Shown here: piece by piece, positions 48,241 to 56,426 of the stretch | How the letters are laid out: each line of letters begins with the position of its first letter | Position numbering within the stretch: position 1 is the stretch's first letter | Source of the DNA: Thermovibrio ammonificans HB-1 | GTDB taxonomy: Bacteria; Aquificota; Aquificia; Desulfurobacteriales; Desulfurobacteriaceae | DNA: 64,000 bases | Reading direction: 5' to 3' | Assembly (NCBI RefSeq): GCF_000185805.1 | Contig: NC_014926.1 | Span: forward strand, 1-64,000 | Notes under the pieces: model-generated | Told to the model about the DNA's origin: nothing | The model's database searches: none | What the model saw: the letters and a program-made list of their open reading frames with translations, nothing else | Program-made: the position numbers and the translations under genes

Positions 48241-49149
48241 ATGGCAACCCTTGAAGAAGTCCTTGCAGCATTAAACGCAGCTGGAATGGATGCAAGAGAG
48301 GTCCTTTCTAAACTTCCAGAAATAGCCACCACAAACGGTGATGTTCCCTTTACCTTCAGCGACGGAACCCAAATTGCCCTCCCCGGCCTCCCGAAACTAA
48401 AAGCCGAAGTTGACGGGTTTATAAACGACGCAGAGGCAACGATTAAGGAGTGGTGGAACAGAACCCTCTACGTCCACCCAGACGGAGACGACAACGCGCC
48501 GGGGACGGAAGATGCGCCATTCGCAAGTCCGGCTAAAGCTCTCTCTGCTATACCTAATGGAGGCTGTGGAAGAATCTTCGTAATGGGAGACTTCACGATT
48601 GATGATGTCTCTCTTTTGTCTGCAAAGAGAGATAACATAACAGTTGTTTTTGATAGATACCCGGGATTAGACGCTAACCCAAAAATAACGCTAAATAACG
48701 TTCGCAACTTTCTGTACGGTAGCGGAAACAAACTTTGGTTCAGGTGGGTTGATACAGAAATCAATGCGTCTGGATTTACAGCCCCAATTGGTTCGCTCTT
48801 TCAATGGGCTACGCACATTTTCGCAGGAGAAGCAGGAAATTCAATGCTAAATACACTTGGTTTTTGGGGTTGTAACATCAACATAAACGTTGATAGTGAT
48901 TACTACGTTTACCTTGGTAGCTCCGAGTTTGTAATGCGTTTTTATCAAACGCAAATAAACTACAACAATTCAACAGGCAATAACCTATTTAAGCTATGTG
49001 ATGCAAGGAATACGAACATACTTCGATTTACAGATACTGTAATTACTTGCAACGGAACACAAATAACCGATTTGGCAGGTCTGATAGCAAATCTTGTTCG
49101 CGATGCAAACGGAATACCAAGAAATATTACTTCAAACTTAATTCTTTAA
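48241..49149 (+). CDS. tail fibre protein with beta-helix region
   Basis: 302 residues. N-terminal helical adaptor (1-85), then TLYVHPDGDDNAPGTEDAPFASPAKALSAI, a segment typical of pectate-lyase-like beta-helix proteins, and repeated short strands to the end. It probably forms trimeric receptor-binding fibres. Start ATG 48241, AGGAGG upstream. The second half is more AT-rich than neighbours, as often in exchangeable receptor-binding parts. Confidence 0.72.
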   Translation: MATLEEVLAALNAAGMDAREVLSKLPEIATTNGDVPFTFSDGTQIALPGLPKLKAEVDGFINDAEATIKEWWNRTLYVHPDGDDNAPGTEDAPFASPAKALSAIPNGGCGRIFVMGDFTIDDVSLLSAKRDNITVVFDRYPGLDANPKITLNNVRNFLYGSGNKLWFRWVDTEINASGFTAPIGSLFQWATHIFAGEAGNSMLNTLGFWGCNININVDSDYYVYLGSSEFVMRFYQTQINYNNSTGNNLFKLCDARNTNILRFTDTVITCNGTQITDLAGLIANLVRDANGIPRNITSNLIL

Positions 49150-49161
49150 CGGAGGTAACTA

Positions 49162-49695
49162 ATGCTTAAGCTAATCAAAATTGGAAATCTTATATACCAA
49201 AATATTGAACCAAAAACCGTTGATGAAAACGGAAATGAAATCTGGAACATTCCTCAGGATGAAACAGAGCTAAAATCCTGTTTCAAAGATACTCTTGACT
49301 GGTTCACTACAAGATACATCAATCAGAAGCTTCAAGAAATTCAGGAAGATTTGCCTGACCTTGTATCAGAAAAATCTTGGCTTGAAGGGGTATTCGCCGC
49401 CAGAGGTATTTCACCGGAAGATGTCAGGAACGCAACGGTTGCCGTCGTAATAGGACAAAAGACAGTAGACGAAGCCATCTCTGAGCTTTCCATTCCTGAA
49501 GACCTTATCCCGGACTTTAAGCGCGCTGTAGAGATAGCAAAGATAATCGCGTGGAAGGAGGCAATCTGGAAAGCTGAAGCCACGCTTGAAGAACAAGTTG
49601 ACTCAATGACCCTTGAGGAGCTCCTCCAGCTTGACGTGAAGAAACTCTGCCAAGATGCCTATGCCCAAATCCCGTTAGAGGTCAGCGGTGACTAA
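49162..49695 (+). CDS. hypothetical protein after the fibre, possible fibre chaperone
   Basis: 177 residues, soluble, helical and acidic (TELKSCFKDTLDWFTTRYINQ, ATLEEQVDSMTLEELLQLDV). GGAGG precedes ATG 49162. Position after the fibre gene is usual for fibre-assembly proteins, but I see no family signature. Confidence 0.65.
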   Translation: MLKLIKIGNLIYQNIEPKTVDENGNEIWNIPQDETELKSCFKDTLDWFTTRYINQKLQEIQEDLPDLVSEKSWLEGVFAARGISPEDVRNATVAVVIGQKTVDEAISELSIPEDLIPDFKRAVEIAKIIAWKEAIWKAEATLEEQVDSMTLEELLQLDVKKLCQDAYAQIPLEVSGD

Positions 49696-50215
49696 GGCTT
49701 ACGTCCTCGCCTCTAAGGGCATCAGTCTCACGAGCCGCCTTATCAGGTGGTGGCAGTGGGGCTTTGAATTTACTCACGTAGGGTATGTGCTGGACCTATC
49801 TGACCCTACCGACCCTACCGTCGTTGAGGCGTGGTGGAGCGGGGTTAGAGAGGGTAGGTTCTCAGGGGCTCACACCCCTGGAACAGAGTTTGCCGTTTAC
49901 TCCGTGAAGGTATCAGAGGCTCAAAAGGAACTTATTGAAATTTTCCTCCACGACCAGGTAGGAAAGCCCTACGACTGGCTGGGCATTCTCGGCTTTCCTC
50001 TGCGCAACTGGAAACTGGAAAAGAGGAATAGATGGTTTTGCTCGGAACTCGTTTTCACGGCCTTCAAGAGAGCAGGGATAGAGCTCCTCAAAAATACACA
50101 CCCAAGCGAAGTTAGCCCAAGGCTCTTTCTTAAGAGCCCGCTACTGACCTTTGAATATTCAACAAATTTGGGGGATGAACGTGAGAGGATTGGCTGTCAT
50201 TGTACTTCTACTTAG
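49688..50215 (+). CDS. YiiX-like permuted NlpC/P60 (papain-fold) protein
   Basis: 175 residues. His in FTHVGYVLDL precedes the Cys in RWFCSELVFTAFKRAG, the reversed His-then-Cys order of the YiiX/permuted NlpC family. It could cleave an amide bond in cell wall or lipid at entry or exit. GTG 49688 overlaps the previous gene by 8 bp. Confidence 0.78.
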   Translation: MTKAYVLASKGISLTSRLIRWWQWGFEFTHVGYVLDLSDPTDPTVVEAWWSGVREGRFSGAHTPGTEFAVYSVKVSEAQKELIEIFLHDQVGKPYDWLGILGFPLRNWKLEKRNRWFCSELVFTAFKRAGIELLKNTHPSEVSPRLFLKSPLLTFEYSTNLGDERERIGCHCTST

Positions 50216-50339
50216 TGTTTTCTCAACAGCTACTGCAGACTGTGTCAAAATAATTCAGCCTTTGATGCTTAAAAATATCAACGGCACTCTTGTGCCAACT
50301 TTAATAATAAAAGTTGAAAAATGTTCTAAGAAGCGTTAA
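50181..50339 (+). CDS. small secreted protein at the prophage right end
   Basis: 52 residues from GTG 50181 (GGGGGA 5 bases upstream; ATG 50175 is an alternative). A signal peptide (LAVIVLLLSVFSTATA) is followed by a short mature part with two Cys (DCVKII, KCSKKR). It overlaps the end of the YiiX-like gene by 35 bp, as nested spanin or moron genes do. No known family. Confidence 0.6.
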   Translation: MRGLAVIVLLLSVFSTATADCVKIIQPLMLKNINGTLVPTLIIKVEKCSKKR

Positions 50340-50364
50340 GACTTAACTTAAAGTGTTCAATTCC

Positions 50365-50423
50365 TTACCCGGGTAAAAATCTGAATATTTCTAACAGAGA
50401 TGGTGCATTCTTTACTCGGGTAA
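50365..50423. promoter_or_regulatory. paired palindromic sites at the prophage right end
   Basis: TTACCCGGGTAA (50365-50376) and TTACTCGGGTAA (50412-50423), centres 47 bp apart, followed by GAATTTCCCC. Read in the direction of the parB-like gene, the pair at 31244-31166 has the same order, spacing (35 bp between cores) and a matching GAAATTCCCC flank. Confidence 0.85.
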
Positions 50424-50451
50424 GAATTTCCCCACTTGTATTGACTAAGAA

Positions 50452-50494
50452 GATTAACCATAAAACCCAAAGTTTTGAATTTTGATGGAACACC
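50452..50494 (-). repeat. right-end transposase-type binding site
   Basis: On the - strand GGTGTTCCA (50494-50486), TCAAAATTCAAAACT, then TTTTATGGTTAATC (50465-50452). This matches the left end 16304-16343 in inverted orientation, as expected for transposon ends. Confidence 0.65.
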
Positions 50495-50577
50495 GTTCCA
50501 AGTTTTTTCAACGAGCTGTTAAGACGTTGGGAGAGAAGGGGAAAAATCTACAACGTTATTGTAGGCGTTCCAGAATT
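50486..50577 (+). repeat. 92-bp direct repeat, right copy
   Basis: Identical to 16084-16175. Its first 9 bp are also the right-end GGTGTTCCA site. 62 bp after it the tRNA-Asn gene ends. Confidence 0.9.
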
Positions 50578-50612
50578 TTTTAAAAATTATACAGAATTTT
50601 TTAAAAATTATA
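50571..50612 (+). repeat. 21-bp tandem duplication
   Basis: CAGAATTTTTTAAAAATTAT plus A occurs twice in tandem (50571-50591 and 50592-50612), overlapping the last 7 bp of the right 92-bp repeat. It may be a scar of insertion or slippage. Confidence 0.85.
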
Positions 50613-50638
50613 AGCGGGTAGCTCAGTATAAATAAAAA

Positions 50639-50714
50639 TGGCTCCCCGGGCCGGGCTCGAACCAGCGACCTGGTGGTTAACAGCCACCCGCTCTACCAGC
50701 TGAGCTACCGGGGA
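50639..50714 (-). tRNA. tRNA-Asn (GTT)
   Basis: Cloverleaf on the - strand: acceptor TCCCCGG with CCGGGGA, discriminator G and an encoded CCA (50641-50639). The D arm has GCTCAGCTGGTAGAGC; the anticodon loop CTGTTAA carries GTT (50679-50681 complement); the T loop is TTCGAGC. The gene lies 62 bp outside the right 92-bp repeat and just after the RND operon, with its own promoter. Confidence 0.95.
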
Positions 50715-50729
50715 GCTTTGCTGCCTAAT

Positions 50730-50757
50730 AATATAGACCACCTTCCTTAGGTGTCAA
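50730..50757 (-). promoter_or_regulatory. promoter of tRNA-Asn
   Basis: On the - strand TTGACA (50757-50752), 16-bp spacer, TATATT (50735-50730), about 16 bp before the mature tRNA 5' end. The -35 overlaps the last codons of the RND gene. Confidence 0.8.
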
Positions 50758-53700
50758 CCCTTTTCCCGGTTAAAAAACTTTTAATGTCCTCTATAAGTGA
50801 GACGAGAACCGGAACGAAGAATAGGGTAAGGAAGGTTCCGAGTATCAGGCCTCCTATTGCTACAACTGCAAGGGGAGCAAGCCTTTCAAGCCCAAGCGCC
50901 CAGCCCAGGGCTATGGGGAGCATTCCAACAGAGGTTGCAAATGCAGTCATTAGAACCGGACGCGTTCTGACCCGTATGGAGTTTATTATCGCTGCTTGAA
51001 GGGGCTCACCCCTCTCCCGGGCCCATTTTATGAAGTCTATTAGGAGTATGGAGTTTTTGACGATTATGCCCGCAAGGAGAATCATTCCCATAAACGACGG
51101 CATGCACTGGGGTTTGTGGGCTATAAGCATTGAAAAGGCGGCTCCTATGAGTGCCAGCGGGATTGCAGCAAGGATAGATATCGGGTAGGCAAACGACTCG
51201 AAGGCGGGAACAAGCGAGAAGTAGAGGATGATTATTCCTATAACGAGGGCTTTCATTAGCCTTTTGAAGCTTTCGTTCATCTGTTTTATCTCGCCTTCGT
51301 GGGAGATGCCGTAACCTGTGGGGAGCTTCAGCTCCTTTTCGAGTTTGTTTACCTGGGACTGAAGAAAAGTTGTTGGAGCGGTGGCCCTGTAGCCGTACAC
51401 GTCTATGGTGTTGAGAAGGTTCTGGTGGGTTATTTTGCTCTGGGTTTTAACCGTTTCCACTTTTACAAATGTTGAGAGGGGAACAACTCCGAGTTTCGTT
51501 TGGACGGGTAGGGAGTTGAGCTTATCGGCAAAGTCTCTTTTGTTCTGCGGGAGGATGAGCTTCACGCTCAGCCCGTTCTCTAAGGGCACGACAAACGTTG
51601 ATGCCGGAACCCCCTTAACAAAAGCGGCTATGTACTTAACGAGCTCCAGCGGGGTTAGGCCGTAAGCTGCAAGTTGACTACCGTCTACCTTAAGCCGTAG
51701 CTCCTCTTTATCGTAGTACCAGCTCCTTGCGGTAGAGGTAAGCCCCCTCACCTCTTGCATTAAACCTTCAAGCCTTTGGGCAAGTGAATTGAGGACTTTC
51801 GGGTCGTCGCCGTAAATCATTTCGTCTATCGTTGCCTTTATGGACGAAAGGGGCGTTGCTCCGAAGTCCATAACCGTTACATACCTGAGCCCCGGAACGG
51901 CGGAGAACTTCTTCCTAAGTTCTTCCTCTATCTGCCAGATTGTCTCTTTTCTGTGGAACCTGTCTATGAACTGGATTTTCATCTCTATCTGTTGGGGGGT
52001 TTTGCCGCTTCCGAACGAGAGAACTCCCGGCTCGGAGCCTACGGTAGAGGAGACTCTTATCACGCCGGGCATTTGGTATAGGAGCTTTTCCATTTTCGTA
52101 AGTATCTCCTCACTCTTTTCGAGGGAGGTGTTAGGGTCGGCTTCCGCCCTTACTATTACTATGCCGGTATCCATCGGCGGCATCAGGTCTCTGCCGATTA
52201 CCGGCATTACCGATTTCATCGTTATTCCGAACAGGAAGAACCCCAGAACTACCGCCAGAGCTTTCAGCCACGTTCTCTTCAGAAAAGGCTCTGTAAGGGA
52301 GGCGTAAAACTCCCTCAGCCTGTATACTGCACCTTTTACGAAGTAGTCGTATATTCGCCTTTCGAGCCAGTTTTTATCGGGGGTTTTCTTGAGTATGTGA
52401 GGGGCGGCTATGGGAATCAGCGTTACCGCAACAACGTAGGAGACCACAAGGGCTATTATTAGGGTGAGCGACAGGGGCCTCATTATTTTCTGAACGTAGC
52501 CGCCTACGAACGCTATGGGCAGCAGCATTAAAACCGTTGTGTAGGTTCCGCTTAAGACCGCAAGCATCACCTCTTTGGTTCCTTCGGCTGCCGCCCTCTC
52601 TATCGGTTTTTTTAGCTCAAAGTAGTGGCGCTCTATGTTTTCGAGAACCACAACTGCGTCGTCTGTAAGCATTCCGAGGGCCAGGATAACAGCCGTTAAG
52701 GTAACTATGTTGAAGTTGAAGCCGAAGGCCCACATAAGGCCCACCGTAATTAGGTAGGTTACCGGAATTGAGAGGAACGAGACGATGAGCATCCTTACGT
52801 TTGCGAGGAAGAGGAAGATTACCAGCAGGGTCATTACTATCGCGTCCCGTAGGGACTCCAGCATGTTTTTGTTGGATAGCTCTATCAGCCACTTTTGGGT
52901 GTCTGCGATTTCAAAGTTCAGCTGCGGGAACTCTTTTTTCAGCTTCGGCAGGTAGTTCATTACCGACTCTATGGCGGGAAGCTCGTACCCTTTTTCGGAG
53001 CGCAGAATGGATATACCGATTGCCCTGTGGCCGTTACCGTGGTAGGCCGAGAAGTTGTCGGCATGGCCCCACTTCACCTTTGCAACGTCTTTAAGCCTTA
53101 CTCCCGGCTTTACAACTATCTGGCGTAGCTCCTCTATCCTCTCGGCCTTTCCCTTTAGCTTCAGGACGAGGGTTCCCTCTCTGTTTATTATGAAGCCGGC
53201 GGAGGCGTTCTCGTTGTTCTCTTTTATGGCCTTTAAAAGCTGGTTCAGGCTCACTTTGAGCTGGGCCATTTTCAGGTAGTCGGGCTCTACCTCAACTTCC
53301 CTTTTGAACCCTCCGAATACCTCAACGTCTGCTACGTTGGGCAGGTTAAGGAGCCTGTTCTTTATCTGGTTCTCCGCTATCTCCCTGACCTGGGCCATTG
53401 TGAGGTGAGAGCCTTTTTTGGGGTAAACGGCGAGAACCATCACCGGGTTTGTGGCGTCGGTCACTTTGAGCACTTGGGGAGGTAGAATCCCCTTCGGCAG
53501 GTAGGGGAGGACTCTTGAGAGCTGGTTTGTTACGTCGGTTGCCGCGGCGTCTATGCTCTTAGAGTACTTGAACTCTGCGGTAACTACCGAAACGCCGTCT
53601 TTTGAGGTAGACCTTACCAGCCTTACCTGGTCTATGGTTTTCAGCCTTCTCTCTATGGGTGTTGTCACTTCCGAGGCTACGTCTTCTGCGGAAGCTCCCG

Positions 53701-53857
53701 GGTATAAGGTTACGACTGCAACGGTCGGCCTGTTTGCGTCGGGGAAGAACTTCCTGGGAATGTTTTTAAAACCTAAAACCCCTATGGCGCACAGGAAAAG
53801 TAGCAGTGCGAGAACGCCGTGGGGTTTTTTTAGATACCACTCAACGAACCTACCCAT
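50747..53857 (-). CDS. RND efflux transporter, inner-membrane pump (HAE/AcrB-like)
   Basis: 1036 residues with the RND plan: 12 membrane segments in two halves, each with a large periplasmic loop. The proton-relay acidic pair is in TM4 (ALGMLTDDAVVVLENIERH). The N terminus has the usual PNRPTVAVVTLYPGASAEDV-like segment and the second half has GILLIDFIKWARERGEPLQAA-like motif. The two Asp in TM4 suggest a drug/hydrophobe exporter rather than a metal-type CusA. It is last in the tolC-adaptor-pump operon, overlapping the adaptor by 8 bp. Confidence 0.93.
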   Translation of the reverse strand: MGRFVEWYLKKPHGVLALLLFLCAIGVLGFKNIPRKFFPDANRPTVAVVTLYPGASAEDVASEVTTPIERRLKTIDQVRLVRSTSKDGVSVVTAEFKYSKSIDAAATDVTNQLSRVLPYLPKGILPPQVLKVTDATNPVMVLAVYPKKGSHLTMAQVREIAENQIKNRLLNLPNVADVEVFGGFKREVEVEPDYLKMAQLKVSLNQLLKAIKENNENASAGFIINREGTLVLKLKGKAERIEELRQIVVKPGVRLKDVAKVKWGHADNFSAYHGNGHRAIGISILRSEKGYELPAIESVMNYLPKLKKEFPQLNFEIADTQKWLIELSNKNMLESLRDAIVMTLLVIFLFLANVRMLIVSFLSIPVTYLITVGLMWAFGFNFNIVTLTAVILALGMLTDDAVVVLENIERHYFELKKPIERAAAEGTKEVMLAVLSGTYTTVLMLLPIAFVGGYVQKIMRPLSLTLIIALVVSYVVAVTLIPIAAPHILKKTPDKNWLERRIYDYFVKGAVYRLREFYASLTEPFLKRTWLKALAVVLGFFLFGITMKSVMPVIGRDLMPPMDTGIVIVRAEADPNTSLEKSEEILTKMEKLLYQMPGVIRVSSTVGSEPGVLSFGSGKTPQQIEMKIQFIDRFHRKETIWQIEEELRKKFSAVPGLRYVTVMDFGATPLSSIKATIDEMIYGDDPKVLNSLAQRLEGLMQEVRGLTSTARSWYYDKEELRLKVDGSQLAAYGLTPLELVKYIAAFVKGVPASTFVVPLENGLSVKLILPQNKRDFADKLNSLPVQTKLGVVPLSTFVKVETVKTQSKITHQNLLNTIDVYGYRATAPTTFLQSQVNKLEKELKLPTGYGISHEGEIKQMNESFKRLMKALVIGIIILYFSLVPAFESFAYPISILAAIPLALIGAAFSMLIAHKPQCMPSFMGMILLAGIIVKNSILLIDFIKWARERGEPLQAAIINSIRVRTRPVLMTAFATSVGMLPIALGWALGLERLAPLAVVAIGGLILGTFLTLFFVPVLVSLIEDIKSFLTGKRVDT

Positions 53858-55034
53858 TGAACGCCTCCGCAGGGTATCCTCTTCCCAGCCTGTAGAGCTT
53901 CAGCAGCTTACTCTCCCTGCCCACCGCAACTTTCTGGCCCTCTCTGAGTTTCCCCAGGACAACGGCTTTGCCGTTTTCCAGCTGAACCACTTTAACCTTA
54001 ACGGGCTCCACCTTGTCACCTGTGAAAACGAGGACAACCGTTTCCCCCTTTAAGTGGAGCAGAGCCCACACCGGAACGATGAACCCTTCGGAGGGCCTCA
54101 AGGGGAGTTTCACCTTAACGAGCTGGTTGGGCTTTAGCCGGGAATTTTCTTTAAGCGCTACCTCTACGGTGTAGAGTCCGCTTTTGGGCTCTGCCGCCGG
54201 GTAGAGCTTCGCAACCGTGCCAAGCGGCTTTCCGTTAACCTCAACGGTTCCTCCCTTAACTACAAACCTTGCCTCTTCTGGCGGCAGGTTAACGAGCACC
54301 TTCAGGCCGCTTTCGGGGTAGAAAACCTCCATAATCGGCCTTCCGGGAACCGCAACGGAGCCTGGCCACAGGTAGACTTTCTCAACTACTCCGTCTTTAA
54401 CGGCCCTCACCTTGGTGTAGTTCAGGGAGCTCCTGATGGAGAGGGCCTCCCTTCTCAGAGCCTTTACAGAGAGCTTCAGCTCCTTAATCTTCGACTCTGC
54501 CTCCTTCACCTGGGCTTTGGCCCTCGAATAGGCGTTTTCTGCTTTTTCTACCGCCTCTTTCGGAACCGCCCCCCTCTTGTAGAGGAATAGCTCCCTTCTG
54601 TATTCCGCCTCTGCGTTCTTTAGGGCGGTTCTTGCAGCTGCCAGTTGAGCCTCCAGGCCTTTCAGCAGCGACTCCTTCGCCTGTGCCTGCCTTTCTACCG
54701 AGAGGAGTTTATTTGTAAGCTCCGAAGAGTCCAGCAGAACGAGCAGCTCCCCTTTTTTGAAGCTCTCTCCTTCCCTTTTTGTCACCTTGAGAACGGTTCC
54801 TGCCACCTTGGTGGAAATCTGGGCAAACTCCCGGGGAACCACCTTCCCTATGAACTCAACTTCGGGGCAGAGCTTCCCCTTTTCCACAACCGCGTACTCG
54901 GCGGGCACGGGATAGCTCTTGGGCGGTTGATAGCTCAGGAGCTCCCTTTTCCTCTTCTCTATCAGGATTTTCCCGGCTATTAAACCTAACGCCACCAGAA
55001 TCAGTAAAACGGCAAGGGCCCTCTTACCGCTCAT
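53850..55034 (-). CDS. RND efflux periplasmic adaptor (HlyD/AcrA family)
   Basis: 394 residues. An N-terminal hydrophobic anchor (LAVLLILVALGLIAGKIL) is followed by a lipoyl-like half (GTVLKVTKREGESFKKGELLVLLD), a coiled-coil hairpin (about 110-200), the second lipoyl half (SSLNYTKVRAVKDGVVEKVYLWPGSVA) and beta-barrel/membrane-proximal domains. It bridges the pump and the TolC-like channel. It overlaps both neighbours. Confidence 0.92.
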   Translation of the reverse strand: MSGKRALAVLLILVALGLIAGKILIEKRKRELLSYQPPKSYPVPAEYAVVEKGKLCPEVEFIGKVVPREFAQISTKVAGTVLKVTKREGESFKKGELLVLLDSSELTNKLLSVERQAQAKESLLKGLEAQLAAARTALKNAEAEYRRELFLYKRGAVPKEAVEKAENAYSRAKAQVKEAESKIKELKLSVKALRREALSIRSSLNYTKVRAVKDGVVEKVYLWPGSVAVPGRPIMEVFYPESGLKVLVNLPPEEARFVVKGGTVEVNGKPLGTVAKLYPAAEPKSGLYTVEVALKENSRLKPNQLVKVKLPLRPSEGFIVPVWALLHLKGETVVLVFTGDKVEPVKVKVVQLENGKAVVLGKLREGQKVAVGRESKLLKLYRLGRGYPAEAFNG

Positions 55035-56301
55035 CGTTTACCTCCAGAATCGCTTCTATCCGCCTTTTTGCTATGAGCCACCTGTAGTAGAGGGACTTTA
55101 GCTGAGCCTCGGTTAAAAACCGCTCCGACTTGGCAAGGAGCAAGTGGTCCATATCCCCCTTGCCGCTTTTGTACTTTAACTGCTCTATCCGCTCCACTTC
55201 TTTCGCCAGCGTGAGCTTCTTCCTGTCTGCCTCTATCTGGGATTGGAGCTTTTTAAGCTCCGAAACTGCGTCTGCTATTTCCCTTTTAAGGTCGCGCTCT
55301 GCCGCCTTCAGCCTGTAGAGCTTTTGTAAAACTTCTCTGCCGTTTTGTAGAAGCTCGAGCCCCTTTCTACCTGCGGTAAAAACGGGGAAGCTCACAACCA
55401 CCGAGGCCTCTCCGTAACCTTCGTTCTCCCCCGAGTCCAGCCCGTAGTTCCTCAGGTACTTGGCCTCTAACGATAGCTTCACTCCGAACTTGGCTTCAAC
55501 AACTCCCCTTTCGGCCCTTGCCGCCGAAACCTCCCTTCTCAGAGACTCTATCCGGCTGTTCCTTCTAACGGCTTCTCTATAGAGCTTTTCAATACTCGGC
55601 CTTTCGGGCCGGTAGGTAAACTTCACCTCTTCTACCCCTTTAACTTTTCTTCCGACAAGGGCCGAGAGGGCCTCAATCAGTGCTTCCTTTCTGGCCCTTA
55701 CAGACTCAAGCTCTCCCTCCACCTCCTTCAGCCTGTACTCAACTTTTAGAAGGTCCACCTTTGCAAACTTTCCGACTTTAACTCCCGCCTCTGTGTCCTC
55801 CCTGAGCTTTAGAAGGCTTCTCCTGTAGTCTTCAAGGGCCGCCTCTTGGGCTTTAAGGGCAAGCACAGAGAGGTAAACCGAGTCAACGTTAAACTTCAGT
55901 TGCCACTTGGTTGCCCTCTTCAAAGACTTCAGGGCGAGTTTTCTCGCCTTTAAAACCTTCACCCGGGCCGGTATTGAGCCTCCCGTGTATAGGGGAACCC
56001 TCAGGGAGAGCCCGTAGAAGGCCTTTCTGCTGTCGAAGGGGGGTTGATTGAGGGGAGTCGGAAGGTGGGAGAGGGGAACCAGCATGTAGTTCCTGTTGTA
56101 GGTTGAGTAGCCTCCGTTTAACTCAACTGTTCCCCACCTCTGCCTTTCAACCGTTTTTTGTTGGAGTTTAAGGCTCTCCTGCGTTTGCTCGAGCTCTTTT
56201 ACGAGGGGGTGTTCAAGCTCTGCAAGCCTTTCGGCCTCCTTCAGGGTTATGCCGAAGGCCGCAGGTGTTAAAAGGAAAAAAAGGAGGAGCGTTTTTAGCA
56301 T
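55024..56301 (-). CDS. TolC-family outer-membrane channel
   Basis: 425 residues. A signal peptide (LLLFFLLTPAAFG) is followed by two repeats of long helices and short strands, with the TolC-type heptad helices (EQTQESLKLQQKTVERQR and similar). It forms a trimeric exit duct for the RND pump. First gene of the leftward operon; 92 bp separate it from the divergent TauE/SafE gene, and the shared spacer probably holds both promoters. Confidence 0.9.
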   Translation of the reverse strand: MLKTLLLFFLLTPAAFGITLKEAERLAELEHPLVKELEQTQESLKLQQKTVERQRWGTVELNGGYSTYNRNYMLVPLSHLPTPLNQPPFDSRKAFYGLSLRVPLYTGGSIPARVKVLKARKLALKSLKRATKWQLKFNVDSVYLSVLALKAQEAALEDYRRSLLKLREDTEAGVKVGKFAKVDLLKVEYRLKEVEGELESVRARKEALIEALSALVGRKVKGVEEVKFTYRPERPSIEKLYREAVRRNSRIESLRREVSAARAERGVVEAKFGVKLSLEAKYLRNYGLDSGENEGYGEASVVVSFPVFTAGRKGLELLQNGREVLQKLYRLKAAERDLKREIADAVSELKKLQSQIEADRKKLTLAKEVERIEQLKYKSGKGDMDHLLLAKSERFLTEAQLKSLYYRWLIAKRRIEAILEVNDER

Positions 56302-56426
56302 TGCCTCTCCGAAACTATTCGGTTTTTATTATACTTAACTAAATTCTAATATCTGGATAAATCTCTCATTTAAGTTTAAAATAACCACCACAGTTGCACA
56401 TTGAGAAATGTCAACGGCCGGGGGTT

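Larger units (their letters stand above)
16084..50577. mobile_element. Mu-type transposable prophage with a central control region
   Basis: About 34.5 kb bounded by a 92-bp perfect direct repeat. It contains a DD(35)E transposase, MuB-like ATPase, repressor and Cro/Ner-like gene, HU, portal, capsid, scaffold, head-morphogenesis protein, terminase, tail chaperone, tape measure, tail tip and lysis genes, all apparently intact. No tyrosine or serine integrase is seen. Leftward transcription covers 36.7 to 16.3 kb and rightward 36.8 to 50.3 kb. Long-tailed siphovirus morphology is inferred from tail tube, lambda-like tail tip genes and absence of a sheath. The exact ends are uncertain; inverted end-like sites lie at 16281-16343 and 50452-50494. 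Confidence 0.85.

Noticed and set aside
16084-50577. Site-specific integrase that would explain the 92-bp repeats
   Set aside because: No tyrosine or serine recombinase motif in any prophage frame; the Hjc-like and DDE proteins are different enzymes.
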